64,000 nucleotides of DNA from Microbacterium indicum DSM 19969 (GCF_000422385.1 NZ_AULR01000002.1:310001-374000); one strand, 5' to 3'. Positions 15,333-24,125 are shown, counted from the first letter of the stretch. Program-made: numbers and translations. Notes: a model not told the origin generated them from the sequence alone.

Positions 15333-15749
15333 ATGAACGACGTCCCCACCGTGCTGTTCGTCTGCGTTCACAACGCGGGCCGGTCGCAGATGGCCGCGGG
15401 CTACCTGCAGGCCCTCGCCGGTGACCGGATCGAGGTGCTCTCCGCGGGATCCGCGCCGAAGGACGAGATCAACCCGGTCGCGGTGGCCACGATGGCCGAG
15501 GAGGGCATCGACATCGCCTCGAACACCCCGAAGCTGCTCACAGTCGACGCGGTCCGCGAGTCGGATGTCGTCATCACGATGGGCTGCGGCGACGCCTGCC
15601 CGGTCTTCCCCGGGAAGCGCTACGAGGACTGGGAGCTGGACGATCCAGCCGGGCAGGGCATCGACGCCGTCCGGCCCATCCGCGACGAGATCCGAGTTCG
15701 GGTCGAGGCGCTCATCCACGAGCTGCTCCCCGAGGCGCGCTCCGCCTGA
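15333..15749 (+). CDS. arsC: ArsC-type arsenate reductase (low-molecular-weight phosphatase fold)
   Basis: A 138-residue protein of the LMW protein tyrosine phosphatase superfamily. The P-loop CVHNAGR (C11 to R17) is the CX5R site and D103/D104 in WELDDPAGQ is the general acid. C85 and C89 (GCGDAC) match the second and third Cys of thioredoxin-type ArsC, so arsenate reduction is likelier than protein dephosphorylation; actinobacterial homologues can also use mycothiol. The start ATG has GAGAGG about 7 nt upstream. No arsR or arsenite pump gene is adjacent, so it stands alone here. Confidence 0.83.
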   Translation: MNDVPTVLFVCVHNAGRSQMAAGYLQALAGDRIEVLSAGSAPKDEINPVAVATMAEEGIDIASNTPKLLTVDAVRESDVVITMGCGDACPVFPGKRYEDWELDDPAGQGIDAVRPIRDEIRVRVEALIHELLPEARSA

Positions 15750-15862
15750 ACCCGCGCGTCAGGTGGCGCGCACCGCTCCCCTGGCGAGACCCCCGCTCCG
15801 CACGCACGTGGTGACAGCACCGCCCGGATCCGCCACGATGGTCACGAGACGAAAGGACCACG

Positions 15863-16237
15863 ATGCCGAAGACGGTCGCGGAGAAGCTGCAGATCAAACC
15901 GGGATCCCGGGTGTTCTGGGGCGACTCGATCGACGAACGGCGCGACCTGATCGCGCCGCTGCCCGACGGGGCGACGGGAACAGACGCGCCGGACGACGCC
16001 GATGTCGCGGTCGTCTTCATCGACGACCGCGCCGCGCTGGAGCGCCTCGTCGAGTGGCCCATCGCGGTTCTCGGAGGCGTGCGGGCCGTCTGGATCGTCT
16101 ATCCGAAGGGCGGGCGCTCGGACGTCAACCGCGACATCGTGTGGCGCCGCGTCGCGGAGGCGGCGTGGCGGCTCGTCTCCAACGTGTCCGTCGACGACAC
16201 GTGGTCGGCCGTGCGGGCGAAGCCTCTGGGCGGCTGA
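15863..16237 (+). CDS. Conserved hypothetical protein, DUF3052-like
   Basis: A 124-residue soluble protein. It begins KTVAEKLQIKPGSRVFW, has a central VAVVFIDDRAALERL strand-helix, then GVRAVWIVYPKGGRSDVNRD and a C-terminal VSVDDTWSAVRAKP. This pattern (N-terminal LGIKPG-type turn, a strand ending YPK, a C-terminal WSA.R) resembles the DUF3052 group of actinobacterial proteins with unknown function. The start is well supported by AAAGGA about 4-5 nt upstream of the ATG. It is convergent with the next gene, with only 3 nt between stop codons and no terminator visible. Confidence 0.7.
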   Translation: MPKTVAEKLQIKPGSRVFWGDSIDERRDLIAPLPDGATGTDAPDDADVAVVFIDDRAALERLVEWPIAVLGGVRAVWIVYPKGGRSDVNRDIVWRRVAEAAWRLVSNVSVDDTWSAVRAKPLGG

Positions 16238-16240
16238 CGG

Positions 16241-16744
16241 TCAGACGAGGTATTTGAAGCCGAGGTGCGAGCGGTCGAATCCGAGGCGCTCGTAGAACCG
16301 GTGCGCCGCCTCGCGCTTCGCGTCGGAGGTCAGCTGCACGATCTGCGCGTCGGTCGACGGCGCCACGACCTCCATGACCCACCGCATGAGCGCCGATCCG
16401 ATGCCCGCCGAGCGACGATCGCTCGCGACCCGCACCGCCTCGACGAGGAGCCGGGTGCTCCCCCGCCGCGCGAGCCCCGGAATCCGCGTGAGCTGCAGCG
16501 TGCCGACGACCACCCCGTCGGGATCCACGGCGACGACGAGCTCGTTCGACGGATCCGCGACGACGGCCTCGAGGGCGGCGCGGTAGAGCGGCTCGTCGGC
16601 CGGATCCGAGACGTCACCGCGGGCCGCGCTGATCGGGTCGTCCGACATGAGGCGGATGAGGGCCTCGAGGTCGGCGAGGTGCGCACGGCGGATCTCGAGG
16701 CCGGCTTCGGGCAGGGGCGCGGGAAGCGTCAGGGCGTCGATCAC
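16241..16744 (-). CDS. GNAT family N-acetyltransferase
   Basis: A 167-residue acetyltransferase. N-terminal LEIRRAHLADLEALIRLMSDD, central VVGTLQLTRIPGLARRGSTRLLVEAVRV, the acetyl-CoA motif RRSAGIGSALMRWVME and the C-terminal AAHRFYERLGFDRSHLGFKY are all GNAT hallmarks. The layout matches GNATs acting on small molecules; the substrate is unknown. The start is a GTG (MIDALTLP) with TAGGCT 6 nt upstream and no SD, again a leaderless arrangement. The next upstream gene on this strand, another GNAT, ends 26 nt away. Confidence 0.87.
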   Translation of the reverse strand: MIDALTLPAPLPEAGLEIRRAHLADLEALIRLMSDDPISAARGDVSDPADEPLYRAALEAVVADPSNELVVAVDPDGVVVGTLQLTRIPGLARRGSTRLLVEAVRVASDRRSAGIGSALMRWVMEVVAPSTDAQIVQLTSDAKREAAHRFYERLGFDRSHLGFKYLV

Positions 16745-16770
16745 ACGGCAAGCCTAGGCGTCGCCGGGGA

Positions 16771-17268
16771 TCACAGCGCCTTGCGCATGAAGACCTCGGT
16801 GCCGTGCGGCGGGAGTGGATACTCCTCGGTCTCACCCGTCGCGACGAAACCGCGACGCTCGTAGAACGCGCGGGCCCTGGCGTTGTCCTCGTGCACCGCG
16901 AGGGTGAGGGTGTCCCCCTCGCCCCGCGCCCACTCCTCGACGCGATCGAGCAGGGCGTCGGCGACGCCGTGGGCGCGACCCCGCACCTCGGGCGCGACGA
17001 AGACGCCCACGAGGAGCGGTCCGTGCGCCGCATCGACGAACCCGCCCATGGCGCCCACCCACGCGCCCGACTCGTCGACCGCCGCGATCGACAGGCTGTG
17101 CGGCGCGATCCCGCGCTCGCCGCGCGAGCGCCACTCCCCCTCGCCGTGCGCCCGGGCGGCCTCGGCCGTCTCGACGTACGCGATGGGGGTGTCCTCGATC
17201 ATCCGGATCCGGATCTCGCGGATCCGCTCCCAGTCGTCGGGCGTCACGGATCTGATCTCGACGGGCAT
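16771..17268 (-). CDS. GNAT family N-acetyltransferase
   Basis: A 165-residue acetyltransferase unrelated in detail to its neighbour. It starts VEIRSVTPDDWERIREIRIRM, has WVGAMGGFVD and LVGVFVAPEVRGR strands, the acetyl-CoA loop RGRAHGVADALLDRVEEWA and the C-terminal HEDNARARAFYERRGFVATG. The substrate is unknown. TAGCAT lies 6 nt upstream of the ATG and no SD is present, so it probably has its own leaderless transcript. It is divergent from hrpB with a 52-nt shared region. Confidence 0.88.
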   Translation of the reverse strand: MPVEIRSVTPDDWERIREIRIRMIEDTPIAYVETAEAARAHGEGEWRSRGERGIAPHSLSIAAVDESGAWVGAMGGFVDAAHGPLLVGVFVAPEVRGRAHGVADALLDRVEEWARGEGDTLTLAVHEDNARARAFYERRGFVATGETEEYPLPPHGTEVFMRKAL

Positions 17269-17320
17269 GCCCCGATGCTAGCCAGACGTCGTTCTCGGGT
17301 CGACCCGCGAGACTGGAGGC

Positions 17321-19795
17321 ATGTTCGACCTCGCCCGCATCGGTTCGGGACTCCCGGTCGCGGCTGCCCGCGCCGAGCTCGAGAGCGCCTTCGCGTGGGG
17401 CGCGGCTGTCATCACAGCTCCCCCGGGCACCGGAAAGACGACCTTCGTGCCGCCCCTCGTCGCGGAATCGGCAGACGGACGGGTCGTCGTCACGCAGCCG
17501 CGTCGCGTCGCCGTGCGGGCGGCCGCGCGCCGGCTCGCGCACCTCGCCGGGGAGCCGCTCGGGAGATCCGTGGGCTTCACGGTGCGCGGCGAGCGGAAGG
17601 TCTCGGATCGCACGCGGGTCGAGTTCGTGACCCCCGGGGTCCTGCTGCGCCGCCTGCTGCGTGACGCCGCGCTCGACGGGGTCGCGGCCGTCGTGCTCGA
17701 CGAGGTCCACGAGCGCTCGATCGACGGCGATCTGCTTCTCGGGATGCTCGCCGAGGTGCGCGAGCTGCGCGACGACCTCGCCCTCGTCGCGATGTCGGCG
17801 ACCGTCGATTCCGCGGCGATCGCGGATCTGCTGGGCGGCGCGCCCGTCGTGGACGTGCCCTCGGCGCTGCATCCGGTCGAGATCGAGCACTCCCCCGCGC
17901 CCGGGCCGCGCCTCGGGCCGCGCGGCGTCGAACGCGACTTCCTCGCGCACGTCGCCCGGCTCGCGGTCAACGCGCAGGCTCGGCTCCCCCACGACGCGCT
18001 CGTCTTCGTCCCGGGCGCGCGGGAGGTCGACGAGGTCGTGCGGCTCATCGCCCCGCTCACCCGATCCGAGGTCCTCGCCCTCCACGGTCAGCTGCCCGCG
18101 GCGCAGCAGGACCGCGCGACGTCGGGGCGCACGAGCGACGTCGATCCGCTCCGCATCGTCGTGTCGACGGCGCTCGCGGAGAGCTCGCTCACGGTCCCCG
18201 GTGTCCGGATCGTCGTCGACGCCGGTCTGTCTCGCGAACCCCGGCGCGACGTCGCCCGCGGTATGACGGGCCTCGTCACGGTGAGCGAGTCGAAGGCGAG
18301 CGCCCGCCAGCGCATGGGGCGCGCGGGGCGGCAGGGGCCGGGCCTCGCGGTCCGCGCGTTCTCCGACGCCGAGTTCGCCGCGATGCCCGCGGCGGCCGCG
18401 CCCGAGATCCAGACCGCCGACCTCACCGACGCGGCGCTGACGCTCGCGGCGTGGGGCGCGCCGGGCGGCGAGGGGCTGCCGCTCCTCACCCGCCCGCCTG
18501 CCGACGCGATGCGCCAGGCGACCGACGCGCTGCACGCACTCGACCTCGTCGACGGGGACGGCCGCATCACCGCGTCGGGTTCGCGCGTCGCCGCGATGCC
18601 GGTCGGCGCGCGGGAGGCGCGTGCCCTGCTGGCGGCGGGCGCCCAGGGCGTGTCGGCCGCGCCGGCGGGCGAGGTCGTCGCGGCGCTCGCGGGCGGTCAT
18701 CGTGCGACGGGTGCGGACCTCGGATCCCTCCTCCGCGGCCTGCGGAGCGAACGCCTGCCGGGCGCCGCGCGGTGGCGAGCCGAGGCCCGGCGCCTCGCCC
18801 GCTTCGCCGACGGCGACGGATCCGCCGACGCGACCGCGATCGTCACGGCGCTCGCTCGACCCGAGTGGATCGCGCGCCGCGTCGCAGACCGCACCTATCT
18901 GCTCGCGAGCGGAACCCGCGCGGCCCTGCCCGAGGGCAGCGCCCTCGCCGGATCGGAGTGGCTCGCCGTCGGCGAGGTCGCCCTCACTGCGGGGCGTGCG
19001 GGCGACCGAACGGGCGCCGTCATCCGCCTCGCCGCCGCTCTCGACCCCGACGACGCCCTGCGGATCGGGGCTCCCCTCGTCGCGGAGACCCGCGCGGCGA
19101 GCACGGCCGACGGATCCGTGCGCGTCCGGCTCGAGCGGCACCTCGGCGCCATCGCGCTCTCGTCGACGCCGGTCGCGGCGACGGACGCCGACCGGGCGCG
19201 CGCGGCGGCCGACGAGATCCGCGCACGCGGCATCGCGGCTCTCCCCTGGACCGAGCGAGCGACCGAACTGCGCGCTCGCCTCGCACTGCTCCACCGCGCG
19301 ATCGGCGCCCCGTGGCCCGACGTCTCCGACGACGCGCTGCTCGCGCGCGCCGACGAGTGGATCCCCGTGGGCGGGCTCGCGCGCCTCGACGTCACGGCGG
19401 CCCTCCGCGCGCTGCTCCCCTGGCCCGAGGCAGCCCGTCTCGACGAGCTCGCGCCCGAACGCCTCGCGGTGCCGTCGGGATCCTCGGTGCGCATCGACTA
19501 CGCGTCGGATCCCGACGGCCGACCGATCGTCGCGGTCAAGCTCCAGGAGCTGTTCGGCCTCGCCGACACGCCGCGTCTCGCGGGAGGGCGCGCGCCGATC
19601 CTCTTCCATCTCCTTTCCCCGGCCCGGCGGCCGCTCGCCGTGACGTCCGACCTCGCGTCGTTCTGGAACGGGCCGTACGCCGACGTGCGCAAGGAGATGC
19701 ACGGCCGCTATCCGAAGCATCCATGGCCCGAGGATCCGTGGACCGCGCCCGCCACGGCGCGCACGACGCGAGGCATGACCCGCGACAGCCGGTAG
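17321..19795 (+). CDS. hrpB: ATP-dependent RNA helicase HrpB
   Basis: An 824-residue DEAH/RHA-type helicase. Walker A is APPGTGKTT at residues 33-41, motif Ia TQPRRVAVRAAA, motif II DEVH at 127-130 with VLDEVHERSIDGDL, motif III AMSATVD, and motif VI QRMGRAGRQGPG. The C-terminal half has the HrpB-specific region ending ARTTRGMTRDSR, in the style of the family's basic tail. HrpB function in bacteria is poorly defined; it is a presumed cytoplasmic RNA helicase. GGAGG lies about 4 nt before the ATG. The downstream MFS gene starts 10 nt after the stop. Confidence 0.93.
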   Translation: MFDLARIGSGLPVAAARAELESAFAWGAAVITAPPGTGKTTFVPPLVAESADGRVVVTQPRRVAVRAAARRLAHLAGEPLGRSVGFTVRGERKVSDRTRVEFVTPGVLLRRLLRDAALDGVAAVVLDEVHERSIDGDLLLGMLAEVRELRDDLALVAMSATVDSAAIADLLGGAPVVDVPSALHPVEIEHSPAPGPRLGPRGVERDFLAHVARLAVNAQARLPHDALVFVPGAREVDEVVRLIAPLTRSEVLALHGQLPAAQQDRATSGRTSDVDPLRIVVSTALAESSLTVPGVRIVVDAGLSREPRRDVARGMTGLVTVSESKASARQRMGRAGRQGPGLAVRAFSDAEFAAMPAAAAPEIQTADLTDAALTLAAWGAPGGEGLPLLTRPPADAMRQATDALHALDLVDGDGRITASGSRVAAMPVGAREARALLAAGAQGVSAAPAGEVVAALAGGHRATGADLGSLLRGLRSERLPGAARWRAEARRLARFADGDGSADATAIVTALARPEWIARRVADRTYLLASGTRAALPEGSALAGSEWLAVGEVALTAGRAGDRTGAVIRLAAALDPDDALRIGAPLVAETRAASTADGSVRVRLERHLGAIALSSTPVAATDADRARAAADEIRARGIAALPWTERATELRARLALLHRAIGAPWPDVSDDALLARADEWIPVGGLARLDVTAALRALLPWPEAARLDELAPERLAVPSGSSVRIDYASDPDGRPIVAVKLQELFGLADTPRLAGGRAPILFHLLSPARRPLAVTSDLASFWNGPYADVRKEMHGRYPKHPWPEDPWTAPATARTTRGMTRDSR

Positions 19796-19805
19796 CGTCG
19801 ACCGG

Positions 19806-20987
19806 GTGACCATTCCCGCCGATGTGCGCCGGGCCCGGTGGGCCGTCATGGCGCTGTTCCTCACGAACGGCGCGATCTACGCCAACCTCGTGCCGCGCCT
19901 GCCCGAGATCAAGGCCGAGCTCGGGCTCTCGAACGCGGCGTACGGCCTCACGATCGCGGCGATGCCGATTGGATCCCTCATCGCGGGGCTCGCGGCGGGG
20001 CTGTTCATCCAGCGCTTCGGCTCGGCGCGCGTCGCGGTGTTCGGAACCTTCCTCTCGGCGGGCTTCGTCTTCGCGGCCGCCGTCTCACAGGCGCATTGGC
20101 TGTTCGTCGCGGCGCTCTTCCTCCAGGGGAGCTCCGACGCCGTGACCGACGTGGCGCAGAACGCGCACGGACTCCGGGTGCAGAGGCGCTACGGGAAGAC
20201 GATCCTCAACAGCTTCCACGCCGTGTGGTCGCTCGGCGCCGTCCTCGGCGGCCTCATGGCGGCCGGCGCCCTCGCTCTGTCGATGGGGCGGCCGCTCCAC
20301 ATCGGGATCTCGTCGGCGATCTTCATCGGCGTCGCCCTCTTCGCGCTGCGCTTCTGCCTGCCCGGGCACGACATTGAGCCGACCGACACGGGGAGCGTGC
20401 CCGTCGTCGCCGGGACTGTCAGTCACCCCATCCGCGTCGCCGTGATCATGGCGGCGCTCGCCCTCATCGGGATCTCGGGCGCGCTCGTGGAGGAGGCCGG
20501 CAACTCGTGGGCTGCGCTGTACCTCTCGGGCTCGCTCGGCGCGCCCGCGTCGGTCGCGGCCTTCGGCCTCATCGCGGTCGTCGGCGGGCAGTTCATCGGG
20601 CGCATCATCGGGGATCCCCTCACCGATCGCTTCGGATCCCGAGCGACGGCGGTCGGCGGGGCCGCCATCACGCTCGTCGGCATGTCGCTCGCGCTCGCGT
20701 TCCCGAGCGTCCCCGGCACCCTCGCGGGCTTCGCCGCGGCCGGGTTCGGCGTCGCGACGCTGATCCCCGCCGCCATGGAGACCGCGGATTCGATCCCCGG
20801 GCTGCGCGCCGGAACCGGCCTGACGATCGTGTCCTGGCTCCTGCGGCTCGGGTTCCTCGGCGCTCCCCCGCTCGTCGGCCTCGTCGCCGACACGTGGTCG
20901 CTGCGCGTCGGGCTCCTCGGGATCCCCCTCGCCGGGCTCGTCGCGATCCTCTGCTCGTGGGCGCTGCGCCGGAAGGCTCGGGCGTGA
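19806..20987 (+). CDS. MFS transporter
   Basis: A 393-residue major facilitator protein with twelve hydrophobic segments. It starts RWAVMALFLTNGAIYANLVPRLPEI and has LGLSNAAYGLTIAAMPIGSLIAG, a loop pattern of YfcJ/FucP-like or sugar-type exporters found in actinobacteria; SFHAVWSLGAVLGG in helix 5 is also typical. The substrate is unknown. The start is GTG with TAGCGT 7 nt upstream, overlapping the hrpB stop codon, so it may have its own leaderless transcript as well as read-through from hrpB. Its stop overlaps the next start (GTGA). Confidence 0.87.
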   Translation: MTIPADVRRARWAVMALFLTNGAIYANLVPRLPEIKAELGLSNAAYGLTIAAMPIGSLIAGLAAGLFIQRFGSARVAVFGTFLSAGFVFAAAVSQAHWLFVAALFLQGSSDAVTDVAQNAHGLRVQRRYGKTILNSFHAVWSLGAVLGGLMAAGALALSMGRPLHIGISSAIFIGVALFALRFCLPGHDIEPTDTGSVPVVAGTVSHPIRVAVIMAALALIGISGALVEEAGNSWAALYLSGSLGAPASVAAFGLIAVVGGQFIGRIIGDPLTDRFGSRATAVGGAAITLVGMSLALAFPSVPGTLAGFAAAGFGVATLIPAAMETADSIPGLRAGTGLTIVSWLLRLGFLGAPPLVGLVADTWSLRVGLLGIPLAGLVAILCSWALRRKARA

Positions 20988-21658
20988 TCTTCGACGCGTC
21001 GTCGTTCGGCGCCGTGGTCTTCGACCTCGACGACACCCTGATCGACCAAACGACCGCTTCCGACCGCGCCGTCGCCGCGTGGGCCGAGGAGCTCGGGCGC
21101 CGGCCCGTGGATCCGCGCGCCTGGGAGAGGCTGTCGAACCGGCACTACCGCCGCTACATGGCGGGAGAGACCGACTTCGAGGGGCAGCGCCGCGACCGCA
21201 CGCGGGAGATCTTCGGCCTCGTCCTCGACGACGCGGCGGCGGACGCGATGTTCTCGGGATACAACCGCCTGTTCGACGAGGAGCTCGCGGCGTTCGACGA
21301 CGCGCGCGACTGCCTCGACAGGGCTCGGGCCGCCGGGCTGAGGGTCGGCCTCCTGACCAACGGCGAGCGTGACAGGCAGCTCGCGAAGGTGCGCCGGTTC
21401 GGCTTCGAACCGCTGTTCGACGCCGTCGTCGCCTCGTCCGAGCTGCCGGCGGGCAAGCCGGACCGGCGCGCGTTCGAGGCCGTGCTGTCTCTCCTCGGGG
21501 TGCCGGCCGACCGGGCGCTCATGGTCGGCGATGACGTCGAGAACGACGCCGAGGGCGGCATGAACGCGGGCCTCGCCGCCGTCGTCATGGATCCGTGCGG
21601 CCTCTACCCCGACCTCCCGTACCCGCGCGTCGCCGCGCTCGGCGAGATCCGGTTCTGA
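20984..21658 (+). CDS. HAD family hydrolase
   Basis: A 224-residue haloacid dehalogenase-like phosphatase with a helical C1 cap. Motif I is VVFDLDDTLIDQT, motif II LLTNGERDRQ, motif III the Lys in LPAGKPDRRAFE, motif IV MVGDDVENDAEGG. This resembles the YjjG/pyrimidine-nucleotidase and HAD-IA group that dephosphorylates small phosphate esters. The start is GTG, overlapping the MFS stop by 4 nt (GTGA), which is a typical coupling in this genome. It is followed by the repeat-rich non-coding stretch. Confidence 0.88.
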   Translation: MIFDASSFGAVVFDLDDTLIDQTTASDRAVAAWAEELGRRPVDPRAWERLSNRHYRRYMAGETDFEGQRRDRTREIFGLVLDDAAADAMFSGYNRLFDEELAAFDDARDCLDRARAAGLRVGLLTNGERDRQLAKVRRFGFEPLFDAVVASSELPAGKPDRRAFEAVLSLLGVPADRALMVGDDVENDAEGGMNAGLAAVVMDPCGLYPDLPYPRVAALGEIRF

Positions 21659-21671
21659 TTTCGCCGCTCCA

Positions 21672-22110
21672 GGGGCGGCCCTTGCGCGGGGGGATGCACC
21701 CGCGCGGCCGTTCTCCGGCCGGGCATCCGCGGGAAGGGTGAATGGCCGCGGGAGCGGATCCCTTCGCGCGGCATACCGCGCAGGGCGTCGCCCTCCGGGC
21801 ACTCGGGACTCAGCGGCTGATGAGGGGATCCCCGCGCGAGGATCGCCCTTGGCGCGGGGGGATGCCCCCGCGCGGCCATTCCCCAGCCAAAAATCCGCGC
21901 GAGAGGTGACCGGCCGCGCGAGCGGATCCCTTCACGCGGCATACCGCCGGTGGTGCGCTCCGCGAGGGCTCGATCCGCGCGAGGGCGGGATCCCCGCGCG
22001 AAGGTCAGCCCCCACGCGGAGCAATGCCCCCGCGCGGCCATTCCCCAGCCAAACACCCGCGCCAAGGGCGATCGGCTGCCGGAGGTGTGCCTCCCGCGCG
22101 GCCTCATGGC
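21672..22110. repeat. Three degenerate direct repeats of about 165 bp
   Basis: Three copies stand in tandem. Matching ATG positions in the core are at 21694, 21862 and 22024, so the periods are 168 and 162 bp, both multiples of three. The best-conserved core is CCGCGCGGCCATTCCCCAGC in copies 2 and 3, with CGCGCGGCCGTTCTCCGGCC in copy 1. Copies 1 and 2 also share GAGCGGATCCCTT followed by CGCGGCATACCG. Copy 2 holds a perfect 9-bp hairpin (GCGCGGGGG/CCCCCGCGC at 21852-21873), weaker in copy 1 and lost in copy 3. The minus strand is open across all three copies, but I see no SD or known protein family. The rest of this gene-free stretch (22111-22307) shows only the dgt upstream region. Confidence 0.7.
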
Positions 22111-22307
22111 TCGCCGAAGCGCGCCGGCGTGGCCGCGCCGTGCGCGAACGCATGCGACGCCGCCTCGCTCACGCACTCGGGATCCTCATCGCCCCCGGAC
22201 GTCACGCGTGCGCCGGCCGCCTGCCGGGCGCGGCACCTTGGGTGACACGCCGCGTAGGGGACCACGCACGGATGGGCGCGTCATTACCTACCTGCGAGAC
22301 TGTGGGG

Positions 22308-23801
22308 ATGACGCACGACACCGACCCGCGCACCGCCCGCCGGGTGCCCGAGGAGCTCGACGACTTCCAGCGCGCCGAGCGCAATCCCGACTTCCGGGTC
22401 GACGTCGAGCGGATCCGGTTCTCGCCGTTCTTCTCGCGGCTCTCGGCCGTGACACAGGTCATCGCGCAGTCGGGCGCGGGCCTCGCGGTGCACAACCGGC
22501 TCACGCACTCGGTGAAGGTCGCGGCCGTCGCGCGCGCGATCGCCGTGCACCTCTCGACCGACCCGGGCGAGAAGGGCCGGATCATCGCCGAACTCGGCGG
22601 CTGCCACCCGGTCGTCGTACAGGCGGCGGCCAGCGCCCACGACGTCGGGCACCCGCCGTTCGGCCACCTCGGCGAGCACACGCTCGATCGGCTCGCGAAG
22701 CGGCGCTTCGGCCTCGCCGAGGGCTTCGAGGGCAACGCGCAGACATTCCGGATCCTCACACGCCTCGACGAGCACGATCAGCCGGGCGTCGGCCTCAACC
22801 TCACGGCGGCAACCCGCGCCGGGGTTCTGAAGTACCCGTGGGTTCGCGGCGAGGGCGGCGACCGCAAGGGTTCGTCGCACAAGTTCTCGGCCTATTCGCT
22901 CGACGTCGACGAGATGCGCGACGCTCTGAGCGCCTACCCCGACATCGAGGCCGGGCAGCAGACCGTCGAATGCTCCGTGATGGACATCGCCGACGACATC
23001 GCGTACTCGCTGCACGATCTCGACGACTTCTACCGAGCCGGGCTGCTCAACCAGGCGACGATATCGGCCGAGTTCCGCGCGTGGCAGCGCGACCTCGGCG
23101 AGCTCCGCGGACTCGACGAGCCGGCGCTCCGCTACGCCGACCGCTCCCCCGGCCACTCGCTCGAGCTGCTCTGGCGCCGCCTCGAGCGGAAGGATCCGTG
23201 GATCGCCGACGCCGACGCGTTCACCGCCGCCGTCGCGCGCGTGCGCGAGGAGGTCGTCGACGGGCTCCTCGCCGTGCCCTTCGACAACTCGCTAGCCGCG
23301 GATCGTGCGCTCGCGCAGTTCACGAGCGAGTGGATCTCGCACCTGCAGTCGTCGGTCACGGTCCACCGCTCTCCCAACCGCCGCTCCGGTCACGTGAGCC
23401 TCGACGTCACGGCGTGGCACGAGGTCGCGGTGCTCAAGTTCCTGCACGAGCGCTTCATCCTCGACCGCCCCGACCTCGCCGTGTATCAGCGGGGCCAGGC
23501 GTCGGTCGTTGAGCGGCTCGTCGACGCCTTCACCGCCTGGCTCGACGACTCCTACGACGTCCGCCGCGCGCCGCGCCGCCTGCTCGACCTCGTCGACCTC
23601 GCCTCCGACGACTACATGCGCCTCGCGCGGGAGGATCCCGATCGCCTCGACACCGCCGACTCCGTCGAGCTGCGGCGCCGCGCGCGCGGGCGCGGGATCA
23701 TCGATTACGTCTCGTCGCTCACCGACGCGCAGGCGCGCGATCACGACGCGATGATCAGCGGACAGACCGAGCGACTCTGGGACGCGGGCCAGGGGCTCTG
23801 A
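22308..23801 (+). CDS. dgt: dGTP triphosphohydrolase
   Basis: A 497-residue HD-superfamily enzyme that hydrolyses dGTP (and often other dNTPs) to the nucleoside and triphosphate. Metal ligands are visible: H67 in NRLTHSVKVA and the H111-D112 pair in SAHDVGHPPFGHLGE, then the later Asp in MDIADDIAYSLHDLDDFY. RIRFSPFFSRLSAVTQV is the family N-terminal signature. The length suits the long actinobacterial type. I chose the ATG giving MTHDTDPR, preceded by TGTGGGG; the frame is open upstream through the repeats, but that part is not family sequence. A strong terminator follows. Confidence 0.9.
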   Translation: MTHDTDPRTARRVPEELDDFQRAERNPDFRVDVERIRFSPFFSRLSAVTQVIAQSGAGLAVHNRLTHSVKVAAVARAIAVHLSTDPGEKGRIIAELGGCHPVVVQAAASAHDVGHPPFGHLGEHTLDRLAKRRFGLAEGFEGNAQTFRILTRLDEHDQPGVGLNLTAATRAGVLKYPWVRGEGGDRKGSSHKFSAYSLDVDEMRDALSAYPDIEAGQQTVECSVMDIADDIAYSLHDLDDFYRAGLLNQATISAEFRAWQRDLGELRGLDEPALRYADRSPGHSLELLWRRLERKDPWIADADAFTAAVARVREEVVDGLLAVPFDNSLAADRALAQFTSEWISHLQSSVTVHRSPNRRSGHVSLDVTAWHEVAVLKFLHERFILDRPDLAVYQRGQASVVERLVDAFTAWLDDSYDVRRAPRRLLDLVDLASDDYMRLAREDPDRLDTADSVELRRRARGRGIIDYVSSLTDAQARDHDAMISGQTERLWDAGQGL

Positions 23802-23811
23802 CGACGCGAAA

Positions 23812-23844
23812 CGGCCCCGGATCCCATCGTGGGAGCCGGGGCCG
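23812..23844. terminator. Strong bidirectional terminator
   Basis: CGGCCCCGG/CCGGGGCCG arms with an inner TCCCA/TGGGA extension form a long hairpin. It starts 10 nt after the dgt stop and lies 12 nt beyond the stop of the minus-strand small peptide gene. On the minus strand it is followed by TTTCG, so it can end both transcripts. Confidence 0.85.
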
Positions 23845-23856
23845 CGAAGCGTTCGG

Positions 23857-23937
23857 TCAGAGGCCGAGAAGCTCGAGGAGGTCGGTGAGCAGTCCACCCA
23901 CGCTTCCGAGCAGGTCGCCGAGAGGTCCAGAGATCAT
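23857..23937 (-). CDS. 26-residue amphipathic, Leu/Gly-rich peptide
   Basis: A very short gene of 26 codons plus TGA. The product begins MISGPLGDLLG and ends DLLELLGL; hydrophobic residues at 6, 9/10, 13, 16/17, 20 and 23/24 would form one face of a helix, while D8, D19 and E22 give it a net negative charge. There is no signal peptide or Cys. Evidence that it is real: GGAG about 7 nt upstream of the ATG, and a strong terminator 12 nt after the stop. Such peptides are often membrane-active or self-assembling; by sequence style it recalls corynebacterial PorA-like peptides, but that is only a resemblance. The stretch upstream (23938-24125) holds no other frame I can support; GATAAC near 24015-24022 is a weak candidate -10 box. 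Confidence 0.6.
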   Translation of the reverse strand: MISGPLGDLLGSVGGLLTDLLELLGL

Positions 23938-24125
23938 GTGTCGCTCCATTCGTTCCGTATACGCCCCGCGGCCTTCGCCCCGGGCCCGCGGCCTGTGTGC
24001 TGCGGTACGCCGACGTTATCGACCGCGCACGGAGCGGGCCGTGACGCCGGGATGAAGCGCGCGTTTCGATCTGCTCAGCGACGAGCGATCTCGTAGCCTC
24101 GTCGAAACCTGCGACCGATAGCACT

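Noticed and set aside
21672..22110. CRISPR array
   Set aside because: Units are far too long (about 165 bp), degenerate, only three in number, and no cas gene is present.
21604..22176. Minus-strand protein over the three repeats
   Set aside because: It has no SD, is strongly biased to Arg/Gly/Pro, overlaps the end of the HAD gene, and open frames on both strands are expected at this GC. Kept only as a repeat.
21738..22307. N-terminal extension of dGTPase through the repeats
   Set aside because: The frame is open but the sequence is repeat DNA, and homologous dGTPases begin near the ATG at 22308.
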